Assembly (NCBI RefSeq): GCF_921292975.1
Contig: NZ_CAKLCM010000003.1
Span: 620,001-684,000, forward strand
Length of the DNA stretch: 64,000 nt
Origin: Vibrio hippocampi
GTDB lineage: Bacteria; Pseudomonadota; Gammaproteobacteria; Enterobacterales; Vibrionaceae
Direction: 5' to 3'
The translations under genes and the position numbers were made by a program. The notes beneath the pieces were generated by a model. That model was not told where the DNA came from, searched no databases, and was given only the letters and a program-made list of their open reading frames with translations. The stretch's first letter is position 1, and each line of letters begins with the position of its first letter. Below, in pieces: positions 17,789 through 27,592 of this stretch.

Positions 17789-18307
17789 ATGCGTATCGCT
17801 AGACAGAAAGGGGCTTTTGCTATTGAACTCTCCATCGTGCTGGTGGTGTTAATGAGCATCTATCTGTTTATGACCGATATTAGCCACAAGCTCTTGGTGC
17901 AATCACAACTCGATCGCATCAGCTTTGCGTTGGTGAACGTGTTAAAAGAACGCACGCGTTATTACGCCGACCGAGATAATCTTAGCGAGCAAGATAGAGA
18001 CGACATGCATGCCATCGCATCAAGAATGTTGAATATTGATGCCTCACAATTGGCAATCAGAATAGAAGCCCTCCACAACCAAAGCGCTTACGAAAGCTTT
18101 ACCAGTGAGCGCTTTGACTCCTTGGGTTGCAGCGCACAACTGCTTAGTAACAAAACCGCATTGGTACCGACGGAGAATGGTACGGTTTATTCGCTCTATC
18201 AGGTGACGCTCTGTGAACAGAGAGATTCTTGGTATGACAACTTTTGGGGACGTGACGCAACGGACACTTTTACCATTACATCCACTTCAGTCGTGGCGGG
18301 GAGGTAA
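17789..18307 (+). CDS. tadF: TadF-like minor pseudopilin
   Basis: A 172-aa protein with a TadV-type site, QKGAFAIELSIVLVVLMSIYLF, and a periplasmic domain with two Cys that may form a disulfide. The QSQLDRISFALVNVLKERTRYY segment is characteristic of TadF. The gene starts 3 bases after tadE and ends 2 bases before tadG. Confidence 0.86.
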   Translation: MRIARQKGAFAIELSIVLVVLMSIYLFMTDISHKLLVQSQLDRISFALVNVLKERTRYYADRDNLSEQDRDDMHAIASRMLNIDASQLAIRIEALHNQSAYESFTSERFDSLGCSAQLLSNKTALVPTENGTVYSLYQVTLCEQRDSWYDNFWGRDATDTFTITSTSVVAGR

Positions 18308-18309
18308 CC

Positions 18310-19878
18310 ATGGGTCGGTATCATGGATACAGTGGCAGAAGACGACAGTCTGGTGTTGCCGCAGTTTGGATGGCATTTACTTTAGTGCCAGTGTTGGGTA
18401 TTTCATTTTGGGCGGTTGAAGGGACCCGTTATATCCAAGAAACCAACCGACTGAGAGATGGCGCACAGGCCGCTGCGTCAGCCGTGACCATCGCCAATGA
18501 TCCAAGCGCTGCGGATAGTCTCGCCGCACTCTATATTAATCAGTACGCGCGAAGCCATAACAGTGCGGTGGTTACCGCGGTGCAGCAACATCAACTTGCC
18601 GACCCAGATAGCGGTCAAGAAGAGTGGATTCAGTACACGGTGGACGTGACCACCACGCATACCTCTTGGTTTGCTAATCAACTGATTCCTGCCTTTAATA
18701 CGTCGGAAAACCTAACGGGTCAGGCGGTGGCGAAAAAGTATCCGCTGGTGTTGGGGGATAAAAATATCGACATTGTGTTTGTCTCAGATTTCTCGGGTTC
18801 GATGAGTTGGCGTTGGGGCAGTTCTCGCTCGTGTACCTCAACCTCTTGCAAAATCGAGGATCTCAAACAAGCGGTAAAATCGATTTCCGACAAGCTACTT
18901 TGCAATCAAGTCGGCACCGATGCGCAAACGGGCGAAGCGGTATGTGAAGATGAAGATCAAAGTAGCCTCGCGGATACGCTACTGAATAGAGTGGCGGTGA
19001 TTCCGTTTAATATACGCACCCGTGAAAATCTGGCAGGCGCGAACTATACCGTCAGTCAACTGCGCTACCGTGATGATGTTGAAACCAATAATACCTCACT
19101 GCCTTATGATCAGGTCGATTGGAACTTTTGGCGCAGTTACAACCCGACAGATGTGCGTCGTTGTTCAAGACGCTCCAATCGCTGTCCGAGTGGCATCAAT
19201 GATGCGCAAGATCAGGCAAACCGTATTGTCAGTGTATTTAATATTGGACGTAACACCGATGAAGATACCAGATTCTATGCGGATGTTTACGACTATGTCG
19301 ATTTTCAAGGGACGGTCGACAATATGTTTACCTCAACCTTTCCCCAACAGACTACACACTATCAACTCAGTAGCATGGCGCTCTATAACGGTTACGGATC
19401 CACAGGGGTTCAATTTAGTAATATCCCGTTAACCAATGTGCGAGCGTCTATCGACGCGATAGATAGTATGTCGGCTAATGGCAATACAGCGGCATTTCAG
19501 GGCATGTTAAGTGGTTTTCAAGCCATGGCCGCAGGTCGCCCTGACACCGAGGATGAAGAAGAATTAGCCGAATACCAAGAGAAGATCAAAATGGTGATCG
19601 TGTTAAGTGACGGTGTGGAAAGTCCGGAAAATGGTATTTTGCCTGCCTTAGTCAATCAAGGATTATGCGATAAAGCCCGTGAAGCTATCCCAGGTTTATA
19701 TATTGCGGTGATTGGTATTGATTTTGCGGCTTCGGAGCAAAGCGGTTTCCAAGACTGTGTATTGAATGTCAATGAAGACATTATTGATGTCGAAAATACT
19801 GATGAATTTATTGAGAAGCTAGAGGAGCTGATTCGAAAAGGCTCTCAAGGTGTTGGCGAAACTCGACTGTATGGATAA
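18310..19878 (+). CDS. tadG: TadG-like pilus protein with von Willebrand A domain
   Basis: A 522-aa protein with an N-terminal hydrophobic helix (AAVWMAFTLVPVLGISFWAVEG) of the TadG/pseudopilin type and a vWA domain beginning near NIDIVFVSDFSGSMS, which carries the DxSxS metal-binding (MIDAS) motif. A long Cys-containing insert (SSRSCTSTSCK; RRCSRRSNRCPSG) suggests disulfides. The later IVLSDGVESPENG continues the vWA fold. It probably sits at the cell surface or pilus tip and could be an adhesin. Confidence 0.88.
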   Translation: MGRYHGYSGRRRQSGVAAVWMAFTLVPVLGISFWAVEGTRYIQETNRLRDGAQAAASAVTIANDPSAADSLAALYINQYARSHNSAVVTAVQQHQLADPDSGQEEWIQYTVDVTTTHTSWFANQLIPAFNTSENLTGQAVAKKYPLVLGDKNIDIVFVSDFSGSMSWRWGSSRSCTSTSCKIEDLKQAVKSISDKLLCNQVGTDAQTGEAVCEDEDQSSLADTLLNRVAVIPFNIRTRENLAGANYTVSQLRYRDDVETNNTSLPYDQVDWNFWRSYNPTDVRRCSRRSNRCPSGINDAQDQANRIVSVFNIGRNTDEDTRFYADVYDYVDFQGTVDNMFTSTFPQQTTHYQLSSMALYNGYGSTGVQFSNIPLTNVRASIDAIDSMSANGNTAAFQGMLSGFQAMAAGRPDTEDEEELAEYQEKIKMVIVLSDGVESPENGILPALVNQGLCDKAREAIPGLYIAVIGIDFAASEQSGFQDCVLNVNEDIIDVENTDEFIEKLEELIRKGSQGVGETRLYG

Positions 19879-19883
19879 CGATT

Positions 19884-20549
19884 ATGCAAAAAAACAGATT
19901 ATGGTTACTCAGCCTGACTTGCTTCACCAGCTCCGTGTTGGCTGACAATCTTAGCGAACAGATCACCGAGTATTGCGACGCTAAAGGGTATGAGTATTCT
20001 CATACGATTCAGGTGGGTGAGGTTCATGGCGTCGCAACCCATAGGCAAGGTTATATGCAGATTAATGACAGCAGCAACGATCCTGAATTACGCGCACAAC
20101 TGGCGCGGTTGTCGGCATTGATCACCGAACAGTCCGATTGTCTGACCTATATTTCGAATCTAGGGATTGCGTCTTTTGACCAAAGTGATGACAAGGGTAA
20201 CTTAGTGGCGCGAGTCCAGTTTGATTTTGATAAATATCAACTTACTCCGTTGGCGAACCGTGTGCTGTCTCAAGTCGCAGCACAATTGGCGACAACCGGA
20301 GTGCAAGTGGTGGTGGAAGGTCATACCGATTGGGTCGGCTCTGATGCCTATAATCAAGCATTAGGACTGAAACGCGCTGAAGCGACCGCGGCTAAGTTGT
20401 ATCAGCAAGGAGTGGAGAAACAAAATACCACCATAAAGTCCTTGGGTGAGAACGAGCCCATCGCCAGTAATAAAACCCAACAAGGTCGAAGTCAGAATCG
20501 ACGGGCGGATGTGTATATTCCAAACCTAGAGACTGATACCAAACCGTGA
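19884..20549 (+). CDS. OmpA-family protein at end of Tad operon
   Basis: A 221-aa exported protein: signal peptide up to about SSVLADN, a central region with two Cys, then a C-terminal OmpA-like peptidoglycan-binding domain (VQFDFDKYQLTP, VEGHTDWVGSDAYNQALGLKRAEA, SLGENEPIASNKTQQGRSQNRRADVYI). The NRR segment contacts diaminopimelate in this fold. It is five bases after tadG and is the last gene before the terminator, so it probably anchors the pilus machine to the cell wall. Confidence 0.88.
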   Translation: MQKNRLWLLSLTCFTSSVLADNLSEQITEYCDAKGYEYSHTIQVGEVHGVATHRQGYMQINDSSNDPELRAQLARLSALITEQSDCLTYISNLGIASFDQSDDKGNLVARVQFDFDKYQLTPLANRVLSQVAAQLATTGVQVVVEGHTDWVGSDAYNQALGLKRAEATAAKLYQQGVEKQNTTIKSLGENEPIASNKTQQGRSQNRRADVYIPNLETDTKP

Positions 20550-20555
20550 TAATGA

Positions 20556-20589
20556 AAAGGCGGGCACATAAGAGAATGGGCCCGCCTTT
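20556..20589. terminator. Terminator after the Tad operon (likely bidirectional)
   Basis: AAAGGCGGGC (20556-20565) pairs perfectly with GCCCGCCTTT (20580-20589) around a 14-base loop. A-rich and T-rich flanks fit Rho-independent termination for both the Tad operon and the convergent SGNH esterase gene. Confidence 0.85.
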
Positions 20590-20616
20590 CATATGTAACA
20601 GAGTGGCATTGAGTCG

Positions 20617-21243
20617 CTATTGAGCAAATATCTCAGGAATTAATTGCGCTAACTTGTCTGCCAGTTTTATATGCTGATCTACGTGCCAGTGCAGACCCTC
20701 TTTCTCACAAGGGGTGACGGTGCTGGAAGCATCGAAAAAGTGGCAGCCTAACTCATTGGCACGTAATCGGTAAAAGTGCCCTAGTTGTTTGGATTTTTCT
20801 TCCGCACCGGTAAATCCTTCTTTATTCGGATCCGCTTCGTAAACGTGAGGTGGCGCGATCAATAGCACCTCAGGTGCTTTTTCCATATAGGCATGTTTGA
20901 AACTCTGCGTTACTTGTACCAAACGCGCCGCGCCTTTTGAGATGTCACTGGCGGTTAGATTAAAGCGTGACTTAAGATCATTGGTGCCCAATAAAATAAT
21001 GACATAGTCTGGATGATGGGTTTCTAAGCACGGAAGCAGGTAATCTAATCCCTTCTTACCCGGATCAAATGGGTCATCTAAAACCGTGTTACGTCCATTT
21101 TGTCCCTCTTCAATGATGCGATAACCCGAAGGTAATCTTGCTTGCAACAAGGTCGGCCAACGTTCCTGCTCAGTGTAGCGGCGCGGTTCGGACGGTGAGT
21201 AACCCCAAGTGTTTGAATCACCAAAGCATAGAATTGTTTTCAT
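20617..21243 (-). CDS. SGNH/GDSL-family hydrolase
   Basis: A 208-aa esterase of the SGNH fold. Block I is ILCFGDSNTWG with the nucleophile Ser, block II is in EEGQNGRNT, block III is ILLGTNDLKSRF, and the C-terminal block V has Asp and His within HVDQHIKLADKL. No signal peptide is visible, so it is cytoplasmic. ATG 21243 is chosen because GGAGA lies six bases upstream; a longer frame to 21276 has no such site. Close relatives act as arylesterases; the substrate is unknown. Confidence 0.85.
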   Translation of the reverse strand: MKTILCFGDSNTWGYSPSEPRRYTEQERWPTLLQARLPSGYRIIEEGQNGRNTVLDDPFDPGKKGLDYLLPCLETHHPDYVIILLGTNDLKSRFNLTASDISKGAARLVQVTQSFKHAYMEKAPEVLLIAPPHVYEADPNKEGFTGAEEKSKQLGHFYRLRANELGCHFFDASSTVTPCEKEGLHWHVDQHIKLADKLAQLIPEIFAQ

Positions 21244-21423
21244 TGGTTGTCTCCAGAAAAATGATGTTGCCAACATACTAAACTAATGACATAAACGCAC
21301 TGTTTGAAACAAGTCAATTAAAGGCAAAGAGAGCGGGTTTTTCTCCTATCGCTCGCTTCTGTTCTGCAAAGAGTCGTGATCGTTATTCTCTGATGCTGGC
21401 AAATTATGCTGCCTTACTCAATT

Positions 21424-22683
21424 TTACGGCTGGCTCGCGTTCCGCAGGGTTTGCATCTCTTGAGTATCAAATTGCTCAGCATAGCGAGCGATGTCGGCAA
21501 ACATGTGATGGGATATTCCTTGTCGCCATAAATCATCAGGAATGTGTTCAAAGGTTGCATAGAACGCTTCACTGATCTGCATATTTAGCGAGGCGATATC
21601 ATCCAGTCTGATGTTAGCGATACTATCGAGTAAACGCAGCGGCATGGGCTCGGCATTGGCATCAATATTGGTGCTGAGAGTGGCATTAAGTCGCTCGTTG
21701 GGTAACAAGTATGGCGTTTGATGATCACCCAATTGGTAGTGCCTTTTTAACAGCATGTATTTGTTGGGCAGACTCACCGTTGAGTCCCACCATACGCCAT
21801 CGACGACGTTTAATGCTTCACGAGACGTCGGTTTATCGACAATCTGTAACTTGGTGAGCGTGGCGTTTAACCAGATAGACAGCTGTTTATTGTACTCTTG
21901 CTCGCTCAACATGGTTTGATTTTCAATCAGCTTAAGCGTCAGTGTCGCGCCTAACATATTGGAGTAGAGATCTTCGAGCGAATAGGCAGAGACGCGTTCC
22001 GAAAATGGCGCAAAGCTGGTGTAGCCGTGCCATTGAGCGATCTCGTGCGACTCCGCTTTAAAATAGGCGAGACGAGCGGATAAGTGGGCGGCAATGGTCC
22101 ACTGATCATGGTCGCTGAGTTCAGAAGTATCAAACGGTTTCATCTCAATGTAGCGACGTCCTAACTCAGGCACAAGTTCGATAGTGTGCGCCTGCCCAAG
22201 GTGGGCAAGCACCTCGAAAAAGAGACCGATGGTGTCATCGGCGGTATCGCGAACATGGGCAAGGTCAATAAAGCCGCCTCTTTGGGTATAGAAGATGCCA
22301 TTGTTTTCGCCGCCATAGGTATTGAGAACGGATGTTGACGATGAGGTAAACGAATACACGCCAGCGGCAAAGGTGTGTGGACCGATCTGCTCTAAATCAA
22401 TGACATTATTGACTCGGAAAAACGGGATCGGGACACCCACAAAAGTCACCTTCTGTTTATCGCCAAAGGCACAGCAAGGACGGACATTACTAGGCGCAGT
22501 GATGTCAGGGTATGAATCCGCGTGGATTTGACCGCTCCAAGCTTGTTGAGGCTGAGCATCAAGTGTGGATACCAATTGCTGTTGGCTAGGTTCGACATAG
22601 GTATTCCAATGACCGCTTGAACATGCGGATAATAGGCTGACCAAAGACAATACTGCTAGCTTGTTACATTTTTTGATAACCAT
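21424..22683 (-). CDS. DUF4056-type lipoprotein
   Basis: A 419-aa lipoprotein: the N-terminus ends in lipobox SLLSACSS. The body contains RPCCAFGDKQKVTFVGVPIPFFRVNNVIDLEQIGPHTFAAG, which I recognise as the start of the DUF4056 family, whose role is unknown. It starts two bases after the BamA-like gene and is the last member of a three-gene operon of envelope proteins, so a job in outer-membrane or surface assembly is plausible but unproven. Confidence 0.75.
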   Translation of the reverse strand: MVIKKCNKLAVLSLVSLLSACSSGHWNTYVEPSQQQLVSTLDAQPQQAWSGQIHADSYPDITAPSNVRPCCAFGDKQKVTFVGVPIPFFRVNNVIDLEQIGPHTFAAGVYSFTSSSTSVLNTYGGENNGIFYTQRGGFIDLAHVRDTADDTIGLFFEVLAHLGQAHTIELVPELGRRYIEMKPFDTSELSDHDQWTIAAHLSARLAYFKAESHEIAQWHGYTSFAPFSERVSAYSLEDLYSNMLGATLTLKLIENQTMLSEQEYNKQLSIWLNATLTKLQIVDKPTSREALNVVDGVWWDSTVSLPNKYMLLKRHYQLGDHQTPYLLPNERLNATLSTNIDANAEPMPLRLLDSIANIRLDDIASLNMQISEAFYATFEHIPDDLWRQGISHHMFADIARYAEQFDTQEMQTLRNASQP

Positions 22684-22685
22684 AA

Positions 22686-23870
22686 CTAAAACGCCTCATT
22701 GATGGCAAAGTAAAACCCGCTTTCATCGTTACCCAATCCATAATCTAAGCGCAGGTTGACGTTCTTTTTAATCTCAAACCGATAACCAACCCCTAGTGTG
22801 GTTCGCCATGGGTCATCGCCGAGTTGGTTAAATTCATCCGCCAGCGTACCCGCACCCGCCCAATACACCATGCCATGTCGACCAGCCAGTGATTGGCGAT
22901 ACTCAACCTGCATCATCAGCAGATTTTTATCGCGATATCGACCTTCCTCATAACCACGCAGCGCTGCGGCGCCACCAAGCAGCGCCATCTGATCCCAACT
23001 GACATCACCGACGTTGGATTCCGCTTTCAGTTGCCATGCCAATACATCATCGAAAGCGGCAATCGGCAGATAGTCACTGTAAACAAACTCAAGACGATAG
23101 AAGTCGTTGTCAGAGCCAAAGGCTTGGTCAAATTGGGTATAGTCGAGCTTGACCAAGCGCCCTTGTGTGGCGTTAAGCGCAAAGTCTCTTGAGTCATAAG
23201 CTAGGCTTACAGTCACGCCCGAATGAGTTTGCCGTTGCGGAAAGCTCTGTTCGCTATCGGCGTCGAGTTGGGTCTCTGACGCTGTATTCGATGACAAGTT
23301 AAAACCTGCCCCTAGATAGGTGTTGCTCAAGATTTGATATTGACCAAGTACCGAGAACCCATAAGTGCGGCGGTTATAGTCTTCACGCTGCCCATTGATT
23401 CCCGCATCCATGCCGATGCCGTAATAGATATCCGGCGAATCGACCAATTGTGCATTGATCGCAAGGCGGTATTGGTCACGGGAAAAATAGTTAACGTTTT
23501 CAATGTGAACACCATACGCGCCATTGACTGACCCAAACCCGCTGAGCGTGAATGAACTGGGTTGGGTTGTATGATCATCGGCATCGACTTGATACAAACC
23601 AACGGCAGAAACACCAATACCAAAACTTTTTTCCGGCGTATAAAAAGGTCCAGGCATAACACTCCAGTCAATGCCTTTACTCGGGTCATACTGACCGTCA
23701 GCACCGAGCGCCAGTAACGTATCCTCTAACCAAATTTGGTAACGCTGATAGAGCGTGGCGGAATCGTTTTGTTCATTGACTTGTTGATTCAGTGAGTCGT
23801 TCGCTTGTTCAGCCGCGACAAACAGAGGGATGACACACAGAGCTAGCCCTAAAGCACGAATATTGTTCAT
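22686..23870 (-). CDS. BamA/TamA-family outer-membrane beta-barrel (bacterial surface antigen type)
   Basis: About 394 aa with a signal peptide (ALGLALCVIPLFVAAEQ) and a C-terminal Omp85-like barrel. Late motifs AALRGYEEGRYRDKNLLMMQVEYRQSLAGRHGMVYWAGAGTL and the final NDESGFYFAINEAF (C-terminal Phe) are typical of this family. No POTRA repeats are evident, so this is a short form like other stand-alone surface-antigen barrels. ATG 23870 is preferred over the longer frame to 23933. It lies 10 bases downstream of the OMP gene and 2 bases before the DUF4056 gene. Confidence 0.8.
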   Translation of the reverse strand: MNNIRALGLALCVIPLFVAAEQANDSLNQQVNEQNDSATLYQRYQIWLEDTLLALGADGQYDPSKGIDWSVMPGPFYTPEKSFGIGVSAVGLYQVDADDHTTQPSSFTLSGFGSVNGAYGVHIENVNYFSRDQYRLAINAQLVDSPDIYYGIGMDAGINGQREDYNRRTYGFSVLGQYQILSNTYLGAGFNLSSNTASETQLDADSEQSFPQRQTHSGVTVSLAYDSRDFALNATQGRLVKLDYTQFDQAFGSDNDFYRLEFVYSDYLPIAAFDDVLAWQLKAESNVGDVSWDQMALLGGAAALRGYEEGRYRDKNLLMMQVEYRQSLAGRHGMVYWAGAGTLADEFNQLGDDPWRTTLGVGYRFEIKKNVNLRLDYGLGNDESGFYFAINEAF

Positions 23871-23880
23871 AGTGTTATTC

Positions 23881-24711
23881 TCAGAATCGCTTACCAAGAG
23901 AGATAAACGCCGATGAGCGCTCACCAAAACCAAATTCGGTTAAGATCTCCCATTCGTGACGAAACTGGAATTGAGCGCCAGTGATAAAATTCCATTTATC
24001 TTCGGTTCTTTGGCTCACTTCAAAACGAGTGCCATCGGTGAGGGGACCACCGTTAAAACCTAATGCATTGACGTCACCAGAGAGAAATTGCTGCACATCT
24101 TGATACATGCCACCAATATAGACTCGAAGTTCGTTACCGTCGTTATAAGTCCAGCGGTGACCAAAACGCGGCGCGGCAACGAGTGTTTTGATATCGCCGT
24201 CGATCACATTGAGAGAGGTGTAGGTATAGTTGATATCAAGAATCGAAAACCAGTTGTCCACGCCTCCGGCGAAAGTCACACCTGCGCCATAGGTCGTGCC
24301 TTTCATATCGAGGGTGAAGTTGGCATTGTCCAGTTCGACCTTGTTGCCAGCCACGGTTATTGAGTCGATTTTTGCGGTGCTTTTTGCCTCGGTATAGCCC
24401 AAAATGCCGTAGAGGTTCATAAATGGGAATACCCAAACATCGCCACGCAGCGTGATATTTGAACCAGTAAAATCGGCATGTTTTGCTTCGATATCGTCGA
24501 CTAAACCACCCGCAAATCCGCCGTTGATATCGATGCTATCGACAATAATCGGATTGCTCATATCCATATATGAAATAGAAAAACCGTAAGGTTTTGGCAG
24601 CGTGTATCCGCGTTCATATGCCTCTTCTCCCCAGATTGGGAAAAAAGAGTCTTGAGCCAGAGTTGATGCAGAGAATAAAGAAAGTAACGCGATGAAGAAT
24701 GATTTTTTCAT
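23881..24711 (-). CDS. Outer-membrane protein, paralogue of the one at 56208
   Basis: About 276 aa with a clear signal peptide (MKKSFFIALLSLFSASTLAQ). It looks like a beta-barrel: alternating strands and a C-terminal SAFISLGKRF. The segment LRGDVWVFPFMNLYGILGYTEAKSTAKID closely resembles LDVWVLPFLNLFTTVGKVNGASDVAFAID in the protein at 56208-57125, so the two are paralogues. I do not recognise a named family. ATG 24711 begins the signal peptide; an upstream in-frame TTG at 24729 is less likely. First gene of the three-gene envelope operon. Confidence 0.75.
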   Translation of the reverse strand: MKKSFFIALLSLFSASTLAQDSFFPIWGEEAYERGYTLPKPYGFSISYMDMSNPIIVDSIDINGGFAGGLVDDIEAKHADFTGSNITLRGDVWVFPFMNLYGILGYTEAKSTAKIDSITVAGNKVELDNANFTLDMKGTTYGAGVTFAGGVDNWFSILDINYTYTSLNVIDGDIKTLVAAPRFGHRWTYNDGNELRVYIGGMYQDVQQFLSGDVNALGFNGGPLTDGTRFEVSQRTEDKWNFITGAQFQFRHEWEILTEFGFGERSSAFISLGKRF

Positions 24712-25416
24712 AATGGATAGATTGTTCAAATTAGAGCTCGTGAGCTGGTTACACTTACAATAAGTTACAATTCATCCATAAAAGTACTGCGTAGTTTGCT
24801 AAAAGCTGAGGTCCATACAAAACAGGTTTAACGCCTATTGAGCCCTATTAAACCTTGCAGGATATAATAGGGTCAAAGAGAGTTTTCCATTCTTTGTTGC
24901 GTATATTCAGTAACTTAAAATTATTGTCATCAAGGGTCTGAGATTGCAACATTAACAGCCATATCAGGCTATTAGTATTATTTACCCTTGAGTGCGTGGT
25001 CAAACATGATTAAAAATGCAAATTAACATTAAACGTTGAGCATTAAAAAAAGCAGATGCCGGTTTGACGCCTGCTGTTTTGTATGTCCGGTATATATTTA
25101 ATCATTATGTTGGGATCTAATCGTCACCACCCACAACGAAGATGACATCCTAATGATGAAACGATACTAATACCAACCACAAAATGTATAACAATGTAAC
25201 GAAACGTCAGTGCTGTTAATATTCATTACGCAGAAACTTAAATCGTGTGATTTCGCTTATTGACGGACTAGCAATGTTATCTGTAAATGCTTGTGGCAAA
25301 AATGAATAAGAGATATTCATTTTTGCATCGCAACAGGAAGGGAAGTCCATCGTCTAAGATCGTCTTTCGTTGAGATGTGCTCGCGAGCACACACCGTTTT
25401 GTTGATCGTTAAACAC
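24712..25416. other. Intergenic region without apparent genes
   Basis: About 700 AT-rich bases between two genes on the minus strand. It should hold the promoter of the outer-membrane operon. A weak hairpin with A- and T-rich flanks lies near 25046-25080 (GCAG/CTGC stem), and a perfect palindrome at 25376-25391. I see no convincing coding sequence. Confidence 0.5.
25376..25391. promoter_or_regulatory. 16-bp perfect palindrome downstream of a LysR gene
   Basis: TGTGCTCGCGAGCACA reads identically on both strands. It sits 25 bases after the LysR stop and is not followed by a T-run, so it may be either an operator or a weak transcript-end hairpin. Confidence 0.4.
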
Positions 25417-26361
25417 TTAGGGGGTTGACGGCAGTGTGTTGACATTAATTTGCTGAAAGAATTGACGCAGCACTTGATGAATACGCTGGTTCATTGGGTC
25501 GTTTCGTTTGGATCTCAAATATCCGCCAGAGATACCAAGCTTTTGCATTTCCTTTGGGATCGCAGGTAGGGGGTAGCAAGCCAGTTCTTTGTGGTGGGAG
25601 ATCAAATAGCTGCTGCTAAATTTAATAGCGTCAGAGTGCAGCAGTTTATCCATAATGATGGGAATACTGTGAGTTGTTAATACGATATCGGGTTGATAAC
25701 CTTTAGTTAAATATAACTCATCGTATATGTCGTATTTCCCTCGAGTATCCGATGATTGCAGTTTTACTAAGGGCAGTTGGTGGATGTCTGTCCAAGCACT
25801 CGATTGAATGAGCACCGGATGGTCTTTACGCGCGACTAAACAGATTTCCATTTCTGTTAACGTTTGAGTGTAAATCTCTTGGGGCAGAGGGAGCAAACTG
25901 TAATGGAGCATGTAGTCAATCTGTCTGTCCAGCATTTTATCCAATGAGGTTTCTTGCCAGTGGTTGAGTTTTAACTTTGCTTGAGGAAAGACTTCACTAA
26001 TGGCGCGGTGAATGCCGGGACCAAACACCTCCAATAGGCTCAATTCTGCACTGATGGTGATCAGACCGTCATAACTGTCTGAATCAAAGGTTTGATAGTT
26101 TTGAATGACTTCTTCAAAAGGGAGGAGCATGTTGTCAGCAACCGCTGCCAGTTGTTGTGCTAACTCGGAAGCTTCGATGCCGTGAGACTTACGGTTAAAA
26201 AGCTGATCGCCAAACGTCTCTTTTAGCTTGGCAACACCGCGGCTGACACTGGTTTGGGAGATGCCGAGTAAGACGGCGGTACGTGAGGTGCTTCCCGTTT
26301 TAACTAGAGTTCTTAGTAACTTTAGAAGGTTTAAATCCATCTCTTCAAGTGACGATTTCAT
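25417..26361 (-). CDS. LysR-family transcriptional regulator
   Basis: A 314-aa LysR-type regulator. The DNA-binding domain is MDLNLLKLLRTLVKTGSTSRTAVLLGISQTSVSRGVAKLKETFGDQLFNRKSHG, followed by an effector domain. ATG 26361 or ATG 26340 (MDLNLL) could be the start. Flanking genes (an outer-membrane operon and a PilZ-like gene on the same strand) give no strong hint about its target. Confidence 0.87.
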   Translation of the reverse strand: MKSSLEEMDLNLLKLLRTLVKTGSTSRTAVLLGISQTSVSRGVAKLKETFGDQLFNRKSHGIEASELAQQLAAVADNMLLPFEEVIQNYQTFDSDSYDGLITISAELSLLEVFGPGIHRAISEVFPQAKLKLNHWQETSLDKMLDRQIDYMLHYSLLPLPQEIYTQTLTEMEICLVARKDHPVLIQSSAWTDIHQLPLVKLQSSDTRGKYDIYDELYLTKGYQPDIVLTTHSIPIIMDKLLHSDAIKFSSSYLISHHKELACYPLPAIPKEMQKLGISGGYLRSKRNDPMNQRIHQVLRQFFQQINVNTLPSTP

Positions 26362-26436
26362 CGTTCGCTACCGTTCAATATTGTTTCTCAGAATAATACA
26401 CTAGCGACACAGTGAAACGACAATAAAAAATGGCGA

Positions 26437-26772
26437 TCAGTTTTTAAAATCAAAATGGGGATAGCGGACGCGGATGCGTTTCTGCTCATCCAGCAGACGC
26501 TTAAAAGTCACCTGCTGGCTCAATGTCAATACGACGTGATCGTCGTTACGCTTAATCATTTGCGCTTGTATTGAATCAGTCTCTCCATCGCTGTAAGTAA
26601 TGGTGGCTCCAAATGGAGAGGCAACGGTAAATGCCTTGGCATCCATTTCGATGCTGATATTGGTTTCTGAAAGTTGCAGAATAGAAAATTGCCCGTGAGT
26701 AGAAGCCAGAACAGGGCGCATATCGGTCGGGTACTTGAGCCGAAAATGACGTCGCTGATTGTCGTTTGTCAT
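26437..26772 (-). CDS. Small PilZ-like protein
   Basis: A 111-aa protein starting at ATG 26772, where AAGGA lies six bases upstream; longer in-frame starts have no such site. The RRHFRLKYPTDMRP segment resembles the RxxxR half of the c-di-GMP-binding PilZ motif, and SETNISIEMDA sits where the second D/NxSxxG motif would be, but without the Gly. It may therefore be a degenerate PilZ domain. Assignment is by motif only. Confidence 0.55.
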   Translation of the reverse strand: MTNDNQRRHFRLKYPTDMRPVLASTHGQFSILQLSETNISIEMDAKAFTVASPFGATITYSDGETDSIQAQMIKRNDDHVVLTLSQQVTFKRLLDEQKRIRVRYPHFDFKN

Positions 26773-26980
26773 AAGCATCCTTGCGTAGCGTGATGAATAT
26801 AAATGGTTTAGTACAGGCGTTAAGAGATTCAAGTTGAGTTTGTCCAAGTCCAATCAGGTATAAAGTCATTCGCTTTTATGAGAAAAGTATCAATAAGACC
26901 TTTGCAGATAAGCAAGCGAGGTCTAGTGTTTAATAGCGTGCTGAAACACGTAGTGAACATGACTTAACAAAAGGATGCGA

Positions 26981-27238
26981 ATGATGAAGATTCTACTCGC
27001 CACTCTATCAAGCTTAATGCTGCTGTTAACGCCTTCTCTCGGATGCGCTGGGGGACATGAGGGCAAGCCACCTTCGTTTGAAACGCTCGACACCAACGGT
27101 GACGGCATGATCAGTAAGGATGAGGCCAAGGGCAAACTCGCTGATCACTTTGACAAATTGGATAAAGATGGCGACGGCTATCTGAAGCCTGAAGATATGC
27201 CTAAGCCACCGAAAATGGAAATGGAAATGGATTATTGA
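26981..27238 (+). CDS. Exported EF-hand calcium-binding protein
   Basis: An 85-aa protein with a signal peptide (MMKILLATLSSLMLLLTPSLG) and two EF-hand loops, DTNGDGMISKDE and DKDGDGYLKPED, each with the spaced acidic residues and central Gly needed for calcium. The tail is Met/Glu/Pro-rich. ATG 26981 has AAAGGA at 26969-26974. Likely periplasmic; no partner is suggested by neighbours. Confidence 0.85.
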   Translation: MMKILLATLSSLMLLLTPSLGCAGGHEGKPPSFETLDTNGDGMISKDEAKGKLADHFDKLDKDGDGYLKPEDMPKPPKMEMEMDY

Positions 27239-27311
27239 TTTTGCTCAGACTCAAGTAAAACGCCTGCAGGGAGTTTGAACCCTGTAGGCTGTGCCGAGTG
27301 GGTATTATTAG

Positions 27312-27371
27312 GTCGCGTGGGTATAACTAGAGCCGCGTAGGTATAATTATGGTCATATAGGTGCACTTCTA
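27312..27371. repeat. Imperfect 20-bp tandem repeat, three copies
   Basis: Units GTCGCGTGGGTATAACTAGA, GCCGCGTAGGTATAATTATG and GTCATATAGGTGCACTTCTA follow one another without spacers. The first two share about 15 of 20 positions; the third is more degenerate. Confidence 0.6.
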
Positions 27372-27592
27372 GGATATTCATATCGGATCATAGTTAGCAT
27401 CCTGCGACTTTCGACTCAGTTAACAACACACTCTGTTCGGAAAGGATGCGCACACTTCACCATCAACTTAACTATCTAAAATAACTCAATATTTTGTTAT
27501 CTTCATATTTTCTTCACAGTTCCCTGGCGACTTCAGTGTAAAATATACTGTGCGGTAATTTTGAGCTATTGTTATTTTCTATAAAATTACGC

